Shown here piece by piece: positions 7,384-14,338 of a stretch of DNA of 14,338 nt (position 1 is the stretch's first letter; the number at the start of each line of letters is the position of its first letter). A program made the translations under genes and the position numbers. The notes under the pieces are model-generated. The model was not told the origin of the DNA and searched no databases. It was given only the letters and a program-made list of their open reading frames with translations. The DNA is taken from contig CBDULX010000070.1 of NCBI GenBank assembly GCA_965368175.1, forward strand, positions 1-14,338. Direction: 5' to 3'. The stretch is from CBDULX01 sp965368175. Its GTDB lineage: Bacteria; Pseudomonadota; Gammaproteobacteria; SZUA-229.

Positions 7384-10300
7384 CTAGTTGTTCCTTAAAT
7401 CGAGTGTTAAGGGATGATCCGGATGCGAGTCTTTTAACCTGATCCGTAATTTTCCCCCTGTATGGCCTGTCAGCGAGAATCGTGCCAATCTTCGCGACTC
7501 GGCTTCGTTGGCATTCACCGGAAAAGTCTCCGGGTTGCGTCCTCCAGGATGGGCGACATAGTAGGTGCATCCTCCCAGGGATTTTTTGGACCATCGATCG
7601 ACCAGATCAAAAATCAGTGGGGAGTCGATGGGCAAGGTGGGATGAAGTCCGGACACCGGGTTCCAGGCCTTATAGCGTACGCCGGCCACGTACTCACCAC
7701 GCACACCGGTATTTCTCAGTGGCAGTGCCTGTCCATTGCAGGCAATGATATGTCGATCACCGGTCATACCACGGACCTTCACCTGAAGCCGCTCAACCGA
7801 TGAGTCGACGTAACGGGATGTGCCCTGGGCACTGATCTCTTCTCCCAGGACATGCCAGGGCTCAATGGCAAATCGGAGTTCGATTTCGATATCGTCGATG
7901 TTGGTTCTGCCGTAATGAGGGAATCGGAACTCTGTGAATGGATCAAACCATTCTTTCTCGATTGGATAGCCCCAGCGCCTGAGATCAGTCACGACATCTG
8001 CCAGGTCTCTTTCAACATAGTGCGGCAGCATGAATCGGTCATGTAATTCAGTTCCCCAGTGAACCAGCTTTTCTTCATAAGGTGTATTCCAGAACCGGGA
8101 TACCAGTGTGCGCAGTAACAGGTTCTGAACCACCGACATGCGGGGGTGGGGTGGCATTTCAAAGCCTCGAAACTCAACCAGTCCGAGACGCCCGGTGGCT
8201 GAGTTGGGGGAATACAGCTTATCGATGCAGAATTCAGCGCGATGAGTGTTACCGGTCATATCGACCAGCAGGTTGCGCATGATCCTGTCAATGATCCAGG
8301 GTGAGTGGATTTCGCCTTTGGGAATTTGCTGTAAAGCAATTTCAAGTTCATACAGGCTGTCATCACGGGCCTCATCAATACGGGGCGCCTGGGATGTAGG
8401 CCCAACAAACATGCCCGAGAACAGATAGGACAGGGATGGGTGGTTCTGCCAGTAGCGGATCAGGCTGCTGAGTAATTCAGGTTTACGCAGCATTGGGCTG
8501 TCTGCCGAAGTCGCGCCACCCAGGGTAATGTGATTGCCGCCGCCGGTGCCCGTATGTCGTCCATCCAGCATGAATTTTTCGGTGCCAAGACGTGACTGAA
8601 AGGCTTCCTCGTAAAGTGTTTCGGTATTGTCTACCAGTTCTTTCCAGCTACTGGTTGGGTGAATGTTAATTTCAATGACCCCCGGATCCGGTGTCACAGA
8701 AAAACGTTTCAGGCGAGGGTCATTGGGCGCTTCATAACCTTCCAGAATAATGGGCAGTCCCAGTTCTCTGGCCGTGGTTTCTATGTGTCCTACCAGATCA
8801 AGCCAGTTATTGAGATGGGAGATGGGCGGCAGGAAAATATGCAGATGGCCATTTCTGGGTTCAACGCACATCGCTGTTCTTACGAAGAAATCACTTTCAC
8901 GTTCATCGGCATCGGCTAAGCCCTGTTCGGTACGTGGATCGATGGTGTTGTTACTCGGTTCAAAATGAGTGTAACGATCACTAATGGCACCCGGCAGATT
9001 GTCACGCTCGGCAAATGGATCAGCATCTATGGGCTGGTGCTTTTGGCTGTCTTTTTCCCAGAGCAGGCTATCCAGTGGTAGTCTGAAGCCCATGGATGAG
9101 TCGCCGGGTAGAAGAAACATCTGTTGACGGGTGAATGTCCATGTAGAGCTAACCCATCGTTTTTCAACAGGTTCCCAGGCCAGGGGTAAAGTGTAACCGA
9201 CGACCTGATCCAGGCCCTGTTCAAACACCTGTCGTAAACGATCCCGGTCGATTTTGCTGGAAAGCTTATTGTCGAAAACATCAAGATTTTCTGGCAGGCT
9301 GCCTTCTTTCCAGAGGTAATAAAGTGCATCCTCATAACCGGGAATGACGTGAGAAGCGGAAATGCCTATATGTTTGGCAAGACGTTTTGAAAAGGCCTGA
9401 GCGTCATCCGTGGTGCTCGTGCCGCTTTGCATAGGATCTGCTATTAATTCGGGTGATTGCCAGATCGGCACCGCATCATCCCGCCAGTAACAGGACAATG
9501 CCCAACGGGGCAGGGGTTCGCCGGGATACCATTTACCCTGTCCATGACGCAGTACACCGCCCTCTGCAAACTTTTTCCACAGCCTCCTTAGAATTACTTC
9601 AGCACGCTCTCTTTTATGGGGCCCCAGTGCTTCAATATTCCATTCAGCTCCATCCATATCGTCAATCGATACAAAGGTGGGTTCACCCCCCATGGTCAGT
9701 CTGACGTCATTGGCGTTAAGCTCAGCTTCAATCTGTTCACCCAGTGCCATGACGGCTTGCCACTGTTCATCGGAATAGGGTCTGGTTACTCTGGGATCTT
9801 CGTGAATGCGGGTAACGGTGTTTTCAAACTCGAATTCAACTTCACATTTATCTATTGCTCCTGTAACAGGAGCGGCACTCACCGGGTCGGGTGTGCAGGC
9901 AAGGGGTATATGGCCTTCACCTGCAAAAAGGCCCGAGGTAGGATCGAGACCGATCCAGCCTGCGCCAGGTACAAAGACTTCTGCCCAGGCATGGAGGTCA
10001 GTGAAATCCGATTCAGGACCTGATGGGCCATCCAGTGATTTAACATCAGCCGTAAGTTGCACCAGGTAACCGGACACGAAGCGGGCTGCCAGGCCCAGGT
10101 GTCTTAATATCTGAACCAGTAGCCAGGCGCTGTCGCGGCAAGAACCACTGGCAAGTTCCAGGGTTTCTTCACAGGTCTGCACCCCCGGTTCCATGCGGAC
10201 AACATAACCCAGGTCCTGGTGCAGGCGAAGATTCAGTTCGACGAGGAAATCCTCGATACGTTTTTTTTCTGTCGGTACCTTCTTTATCCATTTGAGCAGA

Positions 10301-10677
10301 AGAGGCCCGGATTCCACACATTCGAAATAGGGTGTTAGTTCCTTGTTCAGTTGCCTGTCATATTTGAATGGGAAATCTTTTGCGGATTCTTCGACGAAGA
10401 AATCGAAAGGATTGATGGTGACCATGTCGACCACTATGTCTACTTCGATAACGAGCTGACGTGTCTTGCTGTTAAATACATATCGTCCGACATAGTTTCC
10501 AAAAGGATCCTGTTGCCAGTTGATGTAATGATCTTCGGGTTCAACCTTGATTGAATACTGGTGTATCGGTGTACGAGTATGGGGCGCCGGTCTCAGGCGT
10601 ATCTGGTGGGGGGCGAGTGATACTGGTCGATCAAAGTTATAAACGGTCTTGTGGTGAATGCCTACACGTATTGTCAT
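7384..10677 (-). CDS. Transglutaminase-DUF2126 fusion protein (COG1305 + COG4196)
   Basis: The product is 1097 residues. Residues 1-90 form the Bact_transglu_N domain (HHKTVYNFDRPVSLAPHQIR). The transglutaminase core spans about 145-260, with triad Cys180 (GSGSCRDSA), His229 (DLHAWAEVFVPGAGW) and Asp245 (GLDPTSG). DUF2126 fills about 325-1097. Its signature blocks are LTMGGEPTF (327-335), HLHIFLPP (611-618), PGVIEINIHP (665-674), GTGGGNHITLGG (710-721) and VEFRGFEMPPHPRM (834-847). DUF2126 has been predicted to be a circularly permuted glutamine-synthetase-like amidoligase. The fusion may thus pair an amide-breaking or transferring domain with an amide-forming one. It is full length for the family and cytoplasmic. 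It is the first gene of the minus-strand run; no strong Shine-Dalgarno is visible before ATG, but the N-terminus aligns with the family. Confidence 0.93.
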   Translation of the reverse strand: MTIRVGIHHKTVYNFDRPVSLAPHQIRLRPAPHTRTPIHQYSIKVEPEDHYINWQQDPFGNYVGRYVFNSKTRQLVIEVDIVVDMVTINPFDFFVEESAKDFPFKYDRQLNKELTPYFECVESGPLLLKWIKKVPTEKKRIEDFLVELNLRLHQDLGYVVRMEPGVQTCEETLELASGSCRDSAWLLVQILRHLGLAARFVSGYLVQLTADVKSLDGPSGPESDFTDLHAWAEVFVPGAGWIGLDPTSGLFAGEGHIPLACTPDPVSAAPVTGAIDKCEVEFEFENTVTRIHEDPRVTRPYSDEQWQAVMALGEQIEAELNANDVRLTMGGEPTFVSIDDMDGAEWNIEALGPHKRERAEVILRRLWKKFAEGGVLRHGQGKWYPGEPLPRWALSCYWRDDAVPIWQSPELIADPMQSGTSTTDDAQAFSKRLAKHIGISASHVIPGYEDALYYLWKEGSLPENLDVFDNKLSSKIDRDRLRQVFEQGLDQVVGYTLPLAWEPVEKRWVSSTWTFTRQQMFLLPGDSSMGFRLPLDSLLWEKDSQKHQPIDADPFAERDNLPGAISDRYTHFEPSNNTIDPRTEQGLADADERESDFFVRTAMCVEPRNGHLHIFLPPISHLNNWLDLVGHIETTARELGLPIILEGYEAPNDPRLKRFSVTPDPGVIEINIHPTSSWKELVDNTETLYEEAFQSRLGTEKFMLDGRHTGTGGGNHITLGGATSADSPMLRKPELLSSLIRYWQNHPSLSYLFSGMFVGPTSQAPRIDEARDDSLYELEIALQQIPKGEIHSPWIIDRIMRNLLVDMTGNTHRAEFCIDKLYSPNSATGRLGLVEFRGFEMPPHPRMSVVQNLLLRTLVSRFWNTPYEEKLVHWGTELHDRFMLPHYVERDLADVVTDLRRWGYPIEKEWFDPFTEFRFPHYGRTNIDDIEIELRFAIEPWHVLGEEISAQGTSRYVDSSVERLQVKVRGMTGDRHIIACNGQALPLRNTGVRGEYVAGVRYKAWNPVSGLHPTLPIDSPLIFDLVDRWSKKSLGGCTYYVAHPGGRNPETFPVNANEAESRRLARFSLTGHTGGKLRIRLKDSHPDHPLTLDLRNN

Positions 10678-11024
10678 GCTGCTACTGCTCTGGGGTCATA
10701 TGTTGGGTAAATAAACCACCCTGTTTAAATACAAAGTGATGAATTGTTCTCGTCTGGATAATGCAAATATAAGCATATTTCATTCCAACTCGTTGTCTCC
10801 AGGCTAATATTACTGATAAAGTCGAGCCAATTAAATGCTAAATTCCAGGAGCATCTGAATTGATTTTCTACATGACTATTGCCATTGTGTGTGGCAAGTA
10901 GTGAACTATACCCAGTTTTTAGTGTAAAAGAATCTTAATCTTTAAATTTGATACATACCAGAAAAATTGGCATGGCAAGTTTTATGCCTCCCACTTAAAA
11001 TCGAACTCAAGCAGGTATTTTCAT

Positions 11025-11200
11025 CCGTTATATAAATACCCATAAAAAAACAGGTAAATATATTATCAACGAGGACGCAGATTCATTTGTGCTGGTTACT
11101 CACATTGAGAAAAATCTTATAACCTTTCTGGAGGGCCTGTTTTTTCCTGGGCTGTCCGTAAATATTACCTAAGCTTAAAAATATGGGTATTTTATAACAG
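11025..11200. repeat. Nested inverted repeat
   Basis: The outer arms are CCGTTATATAAATACCCATA at 11025-11044 and TATGGGTATTTTATAACAG at 11182-11200, complementary apart from one mismatch and one indel. An inner exact pair, AAAAAACAGG at 11045-11054 and CCTGTTTTTT at 11137-11146, adjoins the left arm. The spacer codes for nothing recognisable. It could be a second type of small mobile repeat or a cruciform-forming regulatory segment. It shows no match to the CTCTGATTAA repeat family. Confidence 0.55.
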
Positions 11201-11370
11201 TTTTTTCTGAGAACAGTGAGCAGTTTTAAGAAGGAAATTAAAGCATTGGAAAAAATTATGTGAGGAGAAATCCGGCAAATTTCACTGTCGCGTATTTGTT
11301 TAAGAAGTATACGCTGGAGAAAAGTTTTGTTTCAGGAAAATTATTTGTTAAAGAAAAAACAGGGAGATAT

Positions 11371-11468
11371 CTGTTGCAATAGAATAAAATCCCGCCTCAT
11401 TTATAATGAAAAATCTAAACACTTTTATCGCAGCTTACAACAACCAGACTTAATCAGAGGCTCTCTGG
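11371..11468 (+). repeat. MITE-like repeat, truncated copy (B)
   Basis: This is the second half of the family defined by copy A, read in + orientation. GTTGCAATAGAATAAAAT at 11373-11390 differs at one base from 12941-12958. It continues through ACACTTTTATCGCAGC to the end ACCAGACTTAATCAGAGG (11443-11460), which exactly matches copy A's end in reverse complement. The opposite terminal repeat is not found upstream, so the copy looks truncated. Confidence 0.75.
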
Positions 11469-11476
11469 TAAATATT

Positions 11477-11503
11477 AGTGGTGAGCAAGGCATGCTCACC
11501 ACT
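11477..11503 (-). terminator. Stem-loop just downstream of the transporter gene
   Basis: The stem is AGTGGTGAGCA (11477-11487) and TGCTCACCACT (11493-11503), a perfect 11 base pairs around a 5-base loop. It begins 7 bases past the transporter stop codon, in the position of an intrinsic terminator. The minus-strand sequence after it is AATATTTACC, so the T-tract is poor; it may instead protect the 3' end of the transcript. Confidence 0.5.
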
Positions 11504-11510
11504 ATGTCTT

Positions 11511-12440
11511 TTAACTTATGATGCCTTTCTGTAAAAGTGTCCACCAGGCTGGAATCGTAATAAAGCTGAGTAAAGTTGTAAAGCTGAACACAGCAGTGTA
11601 AGCGGTAGTATCCAGTTTATAGCGTTCGCAAATGATAATGCCCAGCACCATTGAAGGCATGGCTGCCTGCATGAAGATAGACTTAAAAGTTTGCACACCA
11701 GAGACTCCAAATAGATGGATAAAGCCCCATATCAGGAGCGGCTGTAAGATTAGTTGAATAACCGCTGCCGGCAACATTGCGGGAATTAATTTTGCCCATT
11801 GTTTATGCCAATAAAGCGAAAGACCAATGGTGATCAAACTAACTGGTAAGATGCCAATTTTTGCAATAGTCAGCCAGTTACTGACCAGTACAGGCATTTT
11901 CACGTCGGCCAGATTGAGTATTACACCCAGTACAACGGCCAGTATTACTGGCTCTTTAATTAATTCGGTACCGTTATAGCTTTGCGGGCTATCACCGAAT
12001 TTTTTGGCCAGTAATACACCGGCTGTAAATAAAACAGGTAACAGTATTACTGCTTCATAATATACTGCGGTGCGTACCGTCCAGCGTGCAACCCACTCCT
12101 GTGAAATGGGCATCCCGATGATTAACACGCTGCCAAATGCCGCAGCCAGGATAAACGCACCTTTAACGTTGTTAGACATGTTCTTGTCTTTATAATAAAA
12201 CCATGCTGCTGCCAGGCCGGTTCCTGTGGTTAATAACATTACGACCAGTATGCGCCAGGTGTTACCACTAAAGTTGGCCTGCCAGAGAACAGATAGCACC
12301 AGGGCGGGCAGGAAGATATTATATAATAATGCAATTAATGCACGCTGCAATGCACCTGCACTTACCTGCATAGGTTTGGCATAGCGCCAGGCGATACCTA
12401 TGCCAATAAAAAAACTGAACTTTAAAAATGTTTGTAACAT
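11511..12440 (-). CDS. AEC-family transporter (auxin efflux carrier type)
   Basis: The product is 309 residues from the chosen ATG and very hydrophobic. It has about ten membrane segments in two blocks of five, split by a polar loop at about 145-163 (AKKFGDSPQSYNGTELIKEP), as in the AEC (auxin efflux carrier, PF03547) family. Typical blocks are ILPVSLITIGLSLY (197-210) and the late QAAMPSMVLGIIICERYKLD (258-277). It sits in the inner membrane and probably exports an organic anion or similar small solute; the substrate cannot be read from sequence. A longer frame reaches a TTG at 12503, adding 21 basic, non-membrane residues. I prefer ATG 12440 because AAAGGG (12449-12454) lies eight bases upstream and the first membrane segment then follows directly. 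It appears to be transcribed alone. Confidence 0.88.
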   Translation of the reverse strand: MLQTFLKFSFFIGIGIAWRYAKPMQVSAGALQRALIALLYNIFLPALVLSVLWQANFSGNTWRILVVMLLTTGTGLAAAWFYYKDKNMSNNVKGAFILAAAFGSVLIIGMPISQEWVARWTVRTAVYYEAVILLPVLFTAGVLLAKKFGDSPQSYNGTELIKEPVILAVVLGVILNLADVKMPVLVSNWLTIAKIGILPVSLITIGLSLYWHKQWAKLIPAMLPAAVIQLILQPLLIWGFIHLFGVSGVQTFKSIFMQAAMPSMVLGIIICERYKLDTTAYTAVFSFTTLLSFITIPAWWTLLQKGIIS

Positions 12441-12724
12441 TACGGTAACCCTTTTTTTGTGTTTTATTGTTGCCGTTGAATTAAGACGTGCAAGAATCAA
12501 CAATTATTCCCATGAAATCCTAACATAGCAGTACTGGCAGAGTTTGAATTGCTTCACATAAAAAAGATAATAAAAGACAATTGTATTTGTGAAATTTGTT
12601 GCTAAGGAGCTTGAATGAATGGATTGTTAATTAGATGACAGTTGGTATTTAAAAATGCATAGTCACTGTTATATGTGATTTTAGTAATGAGTAATATTCT
12701 TATTTTATGAGTTACAAAATACAT

Positions 12725-12745
12725 GAAGGAAACTCTGATTAATTC
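12725..12745 (+). repeat. Isolated end of the MITE-like repeat (D)
   Basis: GGAAACTCTGATTAATTC at 12728-12745 resembles the terminal repeat of copy A (GGAAACCTCTGATCAAGTC on its minus strand). It also forms an inverted pair with GAATTAATCAG at 13010-13020 of copy C. It could be a remnant of a further copy, or the true left end of a longer 300-base element ending at 13026. Confidence 0.5.
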
Positions 12746-12869
12746 AAAGTTGTCATCTCTTTGGCTGAAATGACGCATCAAGGAGTCATTAGTTATAATA
12801 TGAAACTCGATGTAAGAGGGCAAAAACAGCTCACAATCACTTAATTTTATTTAATGATCGTAAATGTTA

Positions 12870-13027
12870 TTGCCAGATGGTTATGTTCAGATCGTGATTG
12901 TTTTATGCTTGCTAAAAGTGTCCAGATTTAACCCGATTTCGTTGCAATAAAATAAAATTACCGACTCTCTTCGTAAAATCCAGACACTTATCGCAGCCTG
13001 CTTCAACCAGAATTAATCAGCGGTCCC
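12870..13027 (+). repeat. MITE-like repeat copy (C) abutting trpB
   Basis: This copy aligns with copy A in the opposite orientation. Shared blocks are GATCGTGATTGTTTTA (near 12890), the exact 19-mer GCTAAAAGTGTCCAGATTT (12911-12929), TTCGTTGCAAT, ATCGCA and the end ACCAGAATTAATCAGCGG (13007-13024). The left end near 12870 is degenerate, so that boundary is approximate. Internal arms 12911-12929 and 12976-12994 can pair at 15 of 19 positions. Its right end reaches the trpB stop codon (13028-13030). Confidence 0.7.
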
Positions 13028-14227
13028 TTATAATGATAATCTTTCAGCAACAAAATCTGCATCTTTGTCGCCACGTCCCGACAGGTTGATTAATATGTTT
13101 TTATCAGTGGGCATATCTTTAGCAATCTTCATGGCATAGGCTATGGCATGGGCACTCTCCAGTGCCGGTATAATGCCTTCCGTTCGCGACAAGGTCATAA
13201 AGGCATCCAGGCACTCTACATCATCGATGGTTTCATAACGAACCCGTTTGATATCTTTCAGGTAGCAATGCTGCGGACCAACTCCGGGATAATCGAGACC
13301 GGAAGCAATGGAATACACGGGTAAGGGATTTCCTTTGTCATCTTGCAGGTTGTAGCATTCAAAACCGTGAAGTGCGCCTTTAGTACCCAGCGTTAATGTG
13401 GCGGCATGGTCAGGTGTGCCCAGACCTTTTCCGGCCGGTTCAACGCCTATGAGTTCTACTGATTCGTCATGTATGAATCCGGTGAATATACCAATAGCGT
13501 TTGAGCCGCCACCCACGCAGGCCATGACGATATCCGGTAGCTTGCCCAGCATATCCATAAACTGCGGACGTGCTTCTTTACCTACAACACTCTGGAAATC
13601 ACGAACCATTTTGGGGAAAGGATGGGGGCCCACCACAGAACCTATGGCATAAAAATAATTTTCCGGGTCTTTCAGGTATTCTTCGAAGGCACTGTCTACT
13701 GCATCTTTCAGGGTGCGAGTACCACGACTGACCGGCACCAGTTTGCATCCCAGGATCTTCATTTTGGTGACATTGGGGTGTTCTTTCTTTATATCAATTT
13801 CACCCATATGAATTTCACATTCGATGTCCACCAGTGCACAGGCTGCTGCCAGAGCTACGCCGTGTTGGCCAGCACCTGTTTCTGCCAGAACTTTTGTTTT
13901 ACCCATGTGTTTTGCAAGCAGGGCTTCACCCAGACAGTGATTAATTTTATGTGCGCCGGTGTGATTCAAATCTTCGCGTTTTAAAAATATTTGTGCACCA
14001 CCGATTTTATTGCTAAGTCTTCTGGCATGAAAAATAGGGCTGGGGCGACCAACATAATGAATGTAAAGCTCACTTAATTCATTTTTAAATGCGTCGGTAT
14101 TGCGAATTGCTTCATAGGCATCATTGATGTCGTCCATAATGACTTTGAGTTCAGGAGGTATGACCTGGCCACCGTATTCGCCGAAATAACCGTTATCATC
14201 TGGCATGGGTAAAAATTCTTGGGACAT
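13028..14227 (-). CDS. trpB: Tryptophan synthase beta chain
   Basis: The product is 399 residues from the chosen ATG, close to the usual 397. It catalyses the PLP-dependent joining of indole and L-serine to give L-tryptophan, in the cytoplasm. Landmarks are GYFGEYGG (13-20), the PLP lysine Lys94 in HTGAHKINH, the catalytic Glu116 in AETGAGQHG, the phosphate loop GGGSNA (239-244), LDYPGVGP (311-318) and SGRGDKD (383-389). A TTG at 14245 would add six residues, but AGGAG six bases before ATG 14227 decides the start. No trpA follows: the stop is met by a repeat and then a transporter. Several positions (QVIPPELK, HKINHCLGEALLAK, VPVSRGTRTLKDA, PQHCYLKDI) look unlike the enterobacterial type, so this may be a second, TrpA-independent or diverged beta chain. 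Catalytic residues look intact. Confidence 0.93.
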   Translation of the reverse strand: MSQEFLPMPDDNGYFGEYGGQVIPPELKVIMDDINDAYEAIRNTDAFKNELSELYIHYVGRPSPIFHARRLSNKIGGAQIFLKREDLNHTGAHKINHCLGEALLAKHMGKTKVLAETGAGQHGVALAAACALVDIECEIHMGEIDIKKEHPNVTKMKILGCKLVPVSRGTRTLKDAVDSAFEEYLKDPENYFYAIGSVVGPHPFPKMVRDFQSVVGKEARPQFMDMLGKLPDIVMACVGGGSNAIGIFTGFIHDESVELIGVEPAGKGLGTPDHAATLTLGTKGALHGFECYNLQDDKGNPLPVYSIASGLDYPGVGPQHCYLKDIKRVRYETIDDVECLDAFMTLSRTEGIIPALESAHAIAYAMKIAKDMPTDKNILINLSGRGDKDADFVAERLSL

Positions 14228-14233
14228 AGAGTG

Positions 14234-14238
14234 CTCCT
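14234..14238 (-). promoter_or_regulatory. Shine-Dalgarno site deciding the trpB start
   Basis: AGGAG on the minus strand lies six bases before ATG 14227. It falls within the extra codons that a TTG start at 14245 would require, so it favours the shorter protein. Confidence 0.8.
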
Positions 14239-14278
14239 GAAACAAAGAAAAAGCTTTGATAAATATGATGCAGACCCT

Positions 14279-14307
14279 TTTGTACTGTCCATGATCATTG
14301 AAGTCAA
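14279..14307 (-). promoter_or_regulatory. Candidate sigma-70 promoter of trpB
   Basis: On the minus strand, TTGACT (14302-14307) and TACAAA (14279-14284) are separated by 17 bases. They match the -35 consensus at five of six positions and the -10 consensus at four of six. Transcription would start near 14272, giving a leader of about 45 bases, too short for a classic Trp-codon attenuator. This supports separate expression of trpB. Confidence 0.4.
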
Positions 14308-14338
14308 TCTATTTATATGCCGAATACAAGCAATCGCC

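Larger units (their letters stand above)
10678..11510. other. Long AT-rich intergenic region upstream of the tagging cluster
   Basis: This 833-base gap lies between the first gene of the minus-strand cluster and the end of the transporter gene. It should hold the cluster's promoter. The best candidate I can see on the minus strand is TTGGAA near 10785 with a weak CATTAT about 19 bases on, which is not convincing. It contains a nested inverted repeat (11025-11200), a truncated MITE-like copy (11371-11468) and a stem-loop (11477-11503). A frame without a start codon (10999-11172) was not called as a gene. Confidence 0.5.
12441..13027. other. AT-rich intergenic region with repeat copies
   Basis: No gene is supported between the transporter start and the trpB stop. 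The region holds an isolated repeat end at 12725-12745 and copy C at about 12870-13027. A 73-codon minus-strand frame (12602-12823) runs through the isolated repeat end and has no recognisable family, so it was not called. Confidence 0.5.

Noticed and set aside
9616..10023. Antisense open frame of 135 codons within the transglutaminase-DUF2126 gene
   Set aside because: The opposite strand encodes conserved transglutaminase motifs, so this is a shadow frame.
10999..11172. Open frame of about 58 codons inside the nested palindrome
   Set aside because: It has no start codon in a sensible place and crosses an inverted repeat.
11327..11521. Plus-strand open frame of 64 codons
   Set aside because: It is made largely of repeat copy B and the stem-loop, and overlaps the transporter stop.
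12602..12823. Minus-strand open frame of 73 codons
   Set aside because: It runs across a MITE-like repeat end and has no recognisable domain or start signal.
13622..13984. Antisense open frame of 120 codons within trpB
   Set aside because: It is a shadow of the highly conserved TrpB catalytic region.

Overview
The window looks like chromosomal DNA of a gammaproteobacterium. This rests on the gene families, on Shine-Dalgarno sites of AGGAG or AAGGA type, on moderate to low GC, and on dispersed small palindromic repeats. The genus cannot be fixed from the sequence alone. Nothing suggests a phage, plasmid, CRISPR array, rRNA or tRNA.

Layout. The left edge (1-147, + strand) is the last 48 codons of a flavodoxin-fold NAD(P)H:quinone-reductase-like protein. 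After an AT-rich gap comes a small predicted exported protein of unknown function (557-1186, +). Downstream is a large two-armed inverted repeat (1363-1470). From 10677 down to 1618, six genes all run on the minus strand. In transcription order they are: a transglutaminase-DUF2126 fusion, a COG2308 circularly permuted ATP-grasp protein, a COG2307 alpha-E protein, an Anbu-type proteasome-like peptidase, a VOC-superfamily protein resembling 4-hydroxyphenylpyruvate dioxygenase (HPPD), and a second, stand-alone transglutaminase-like protein. Further right are an AEC-family transporter (12440-11511, -) and a tryptophan synthase beta chain (14227-13028, -) with its own promoter candidate and no trpA beside it.

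How the genes may work together. Alpha-E, permuted ATP-grasp, DUF2126 (predicted permuted glutamine-synthetase-like ligase), transglutaminase and Anbu are the parts of a widespread but poorly characterised bacterial cluster. Comparative genomics has predicted it to make, attach and remove a peptide or amino-acid tag: ligases form amide bonds, transglutaminase-fold enzymes cleave or transfer them, and the Ntn-hydrolase Anbu degrades or trims. What stands out here is the HPPD-like gene 41 nt after Anbu. Its three C-terminal metal-ligand positions appear intact, so an Fe(II)-dependent oxygenase may modify a substrate or product of the pathway. I do not know this gene as a standard member of the cluster.

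A second theme is a small MITE-like repeat family. One complete 161-bp copy lies inside the putative operon, between the HPPD-like gene and the second transglutaminase. One copy abuts the trpB stop codon, one truncated copy lies downstream of the transporter, and one isolated end lies between the transporter and trpB.
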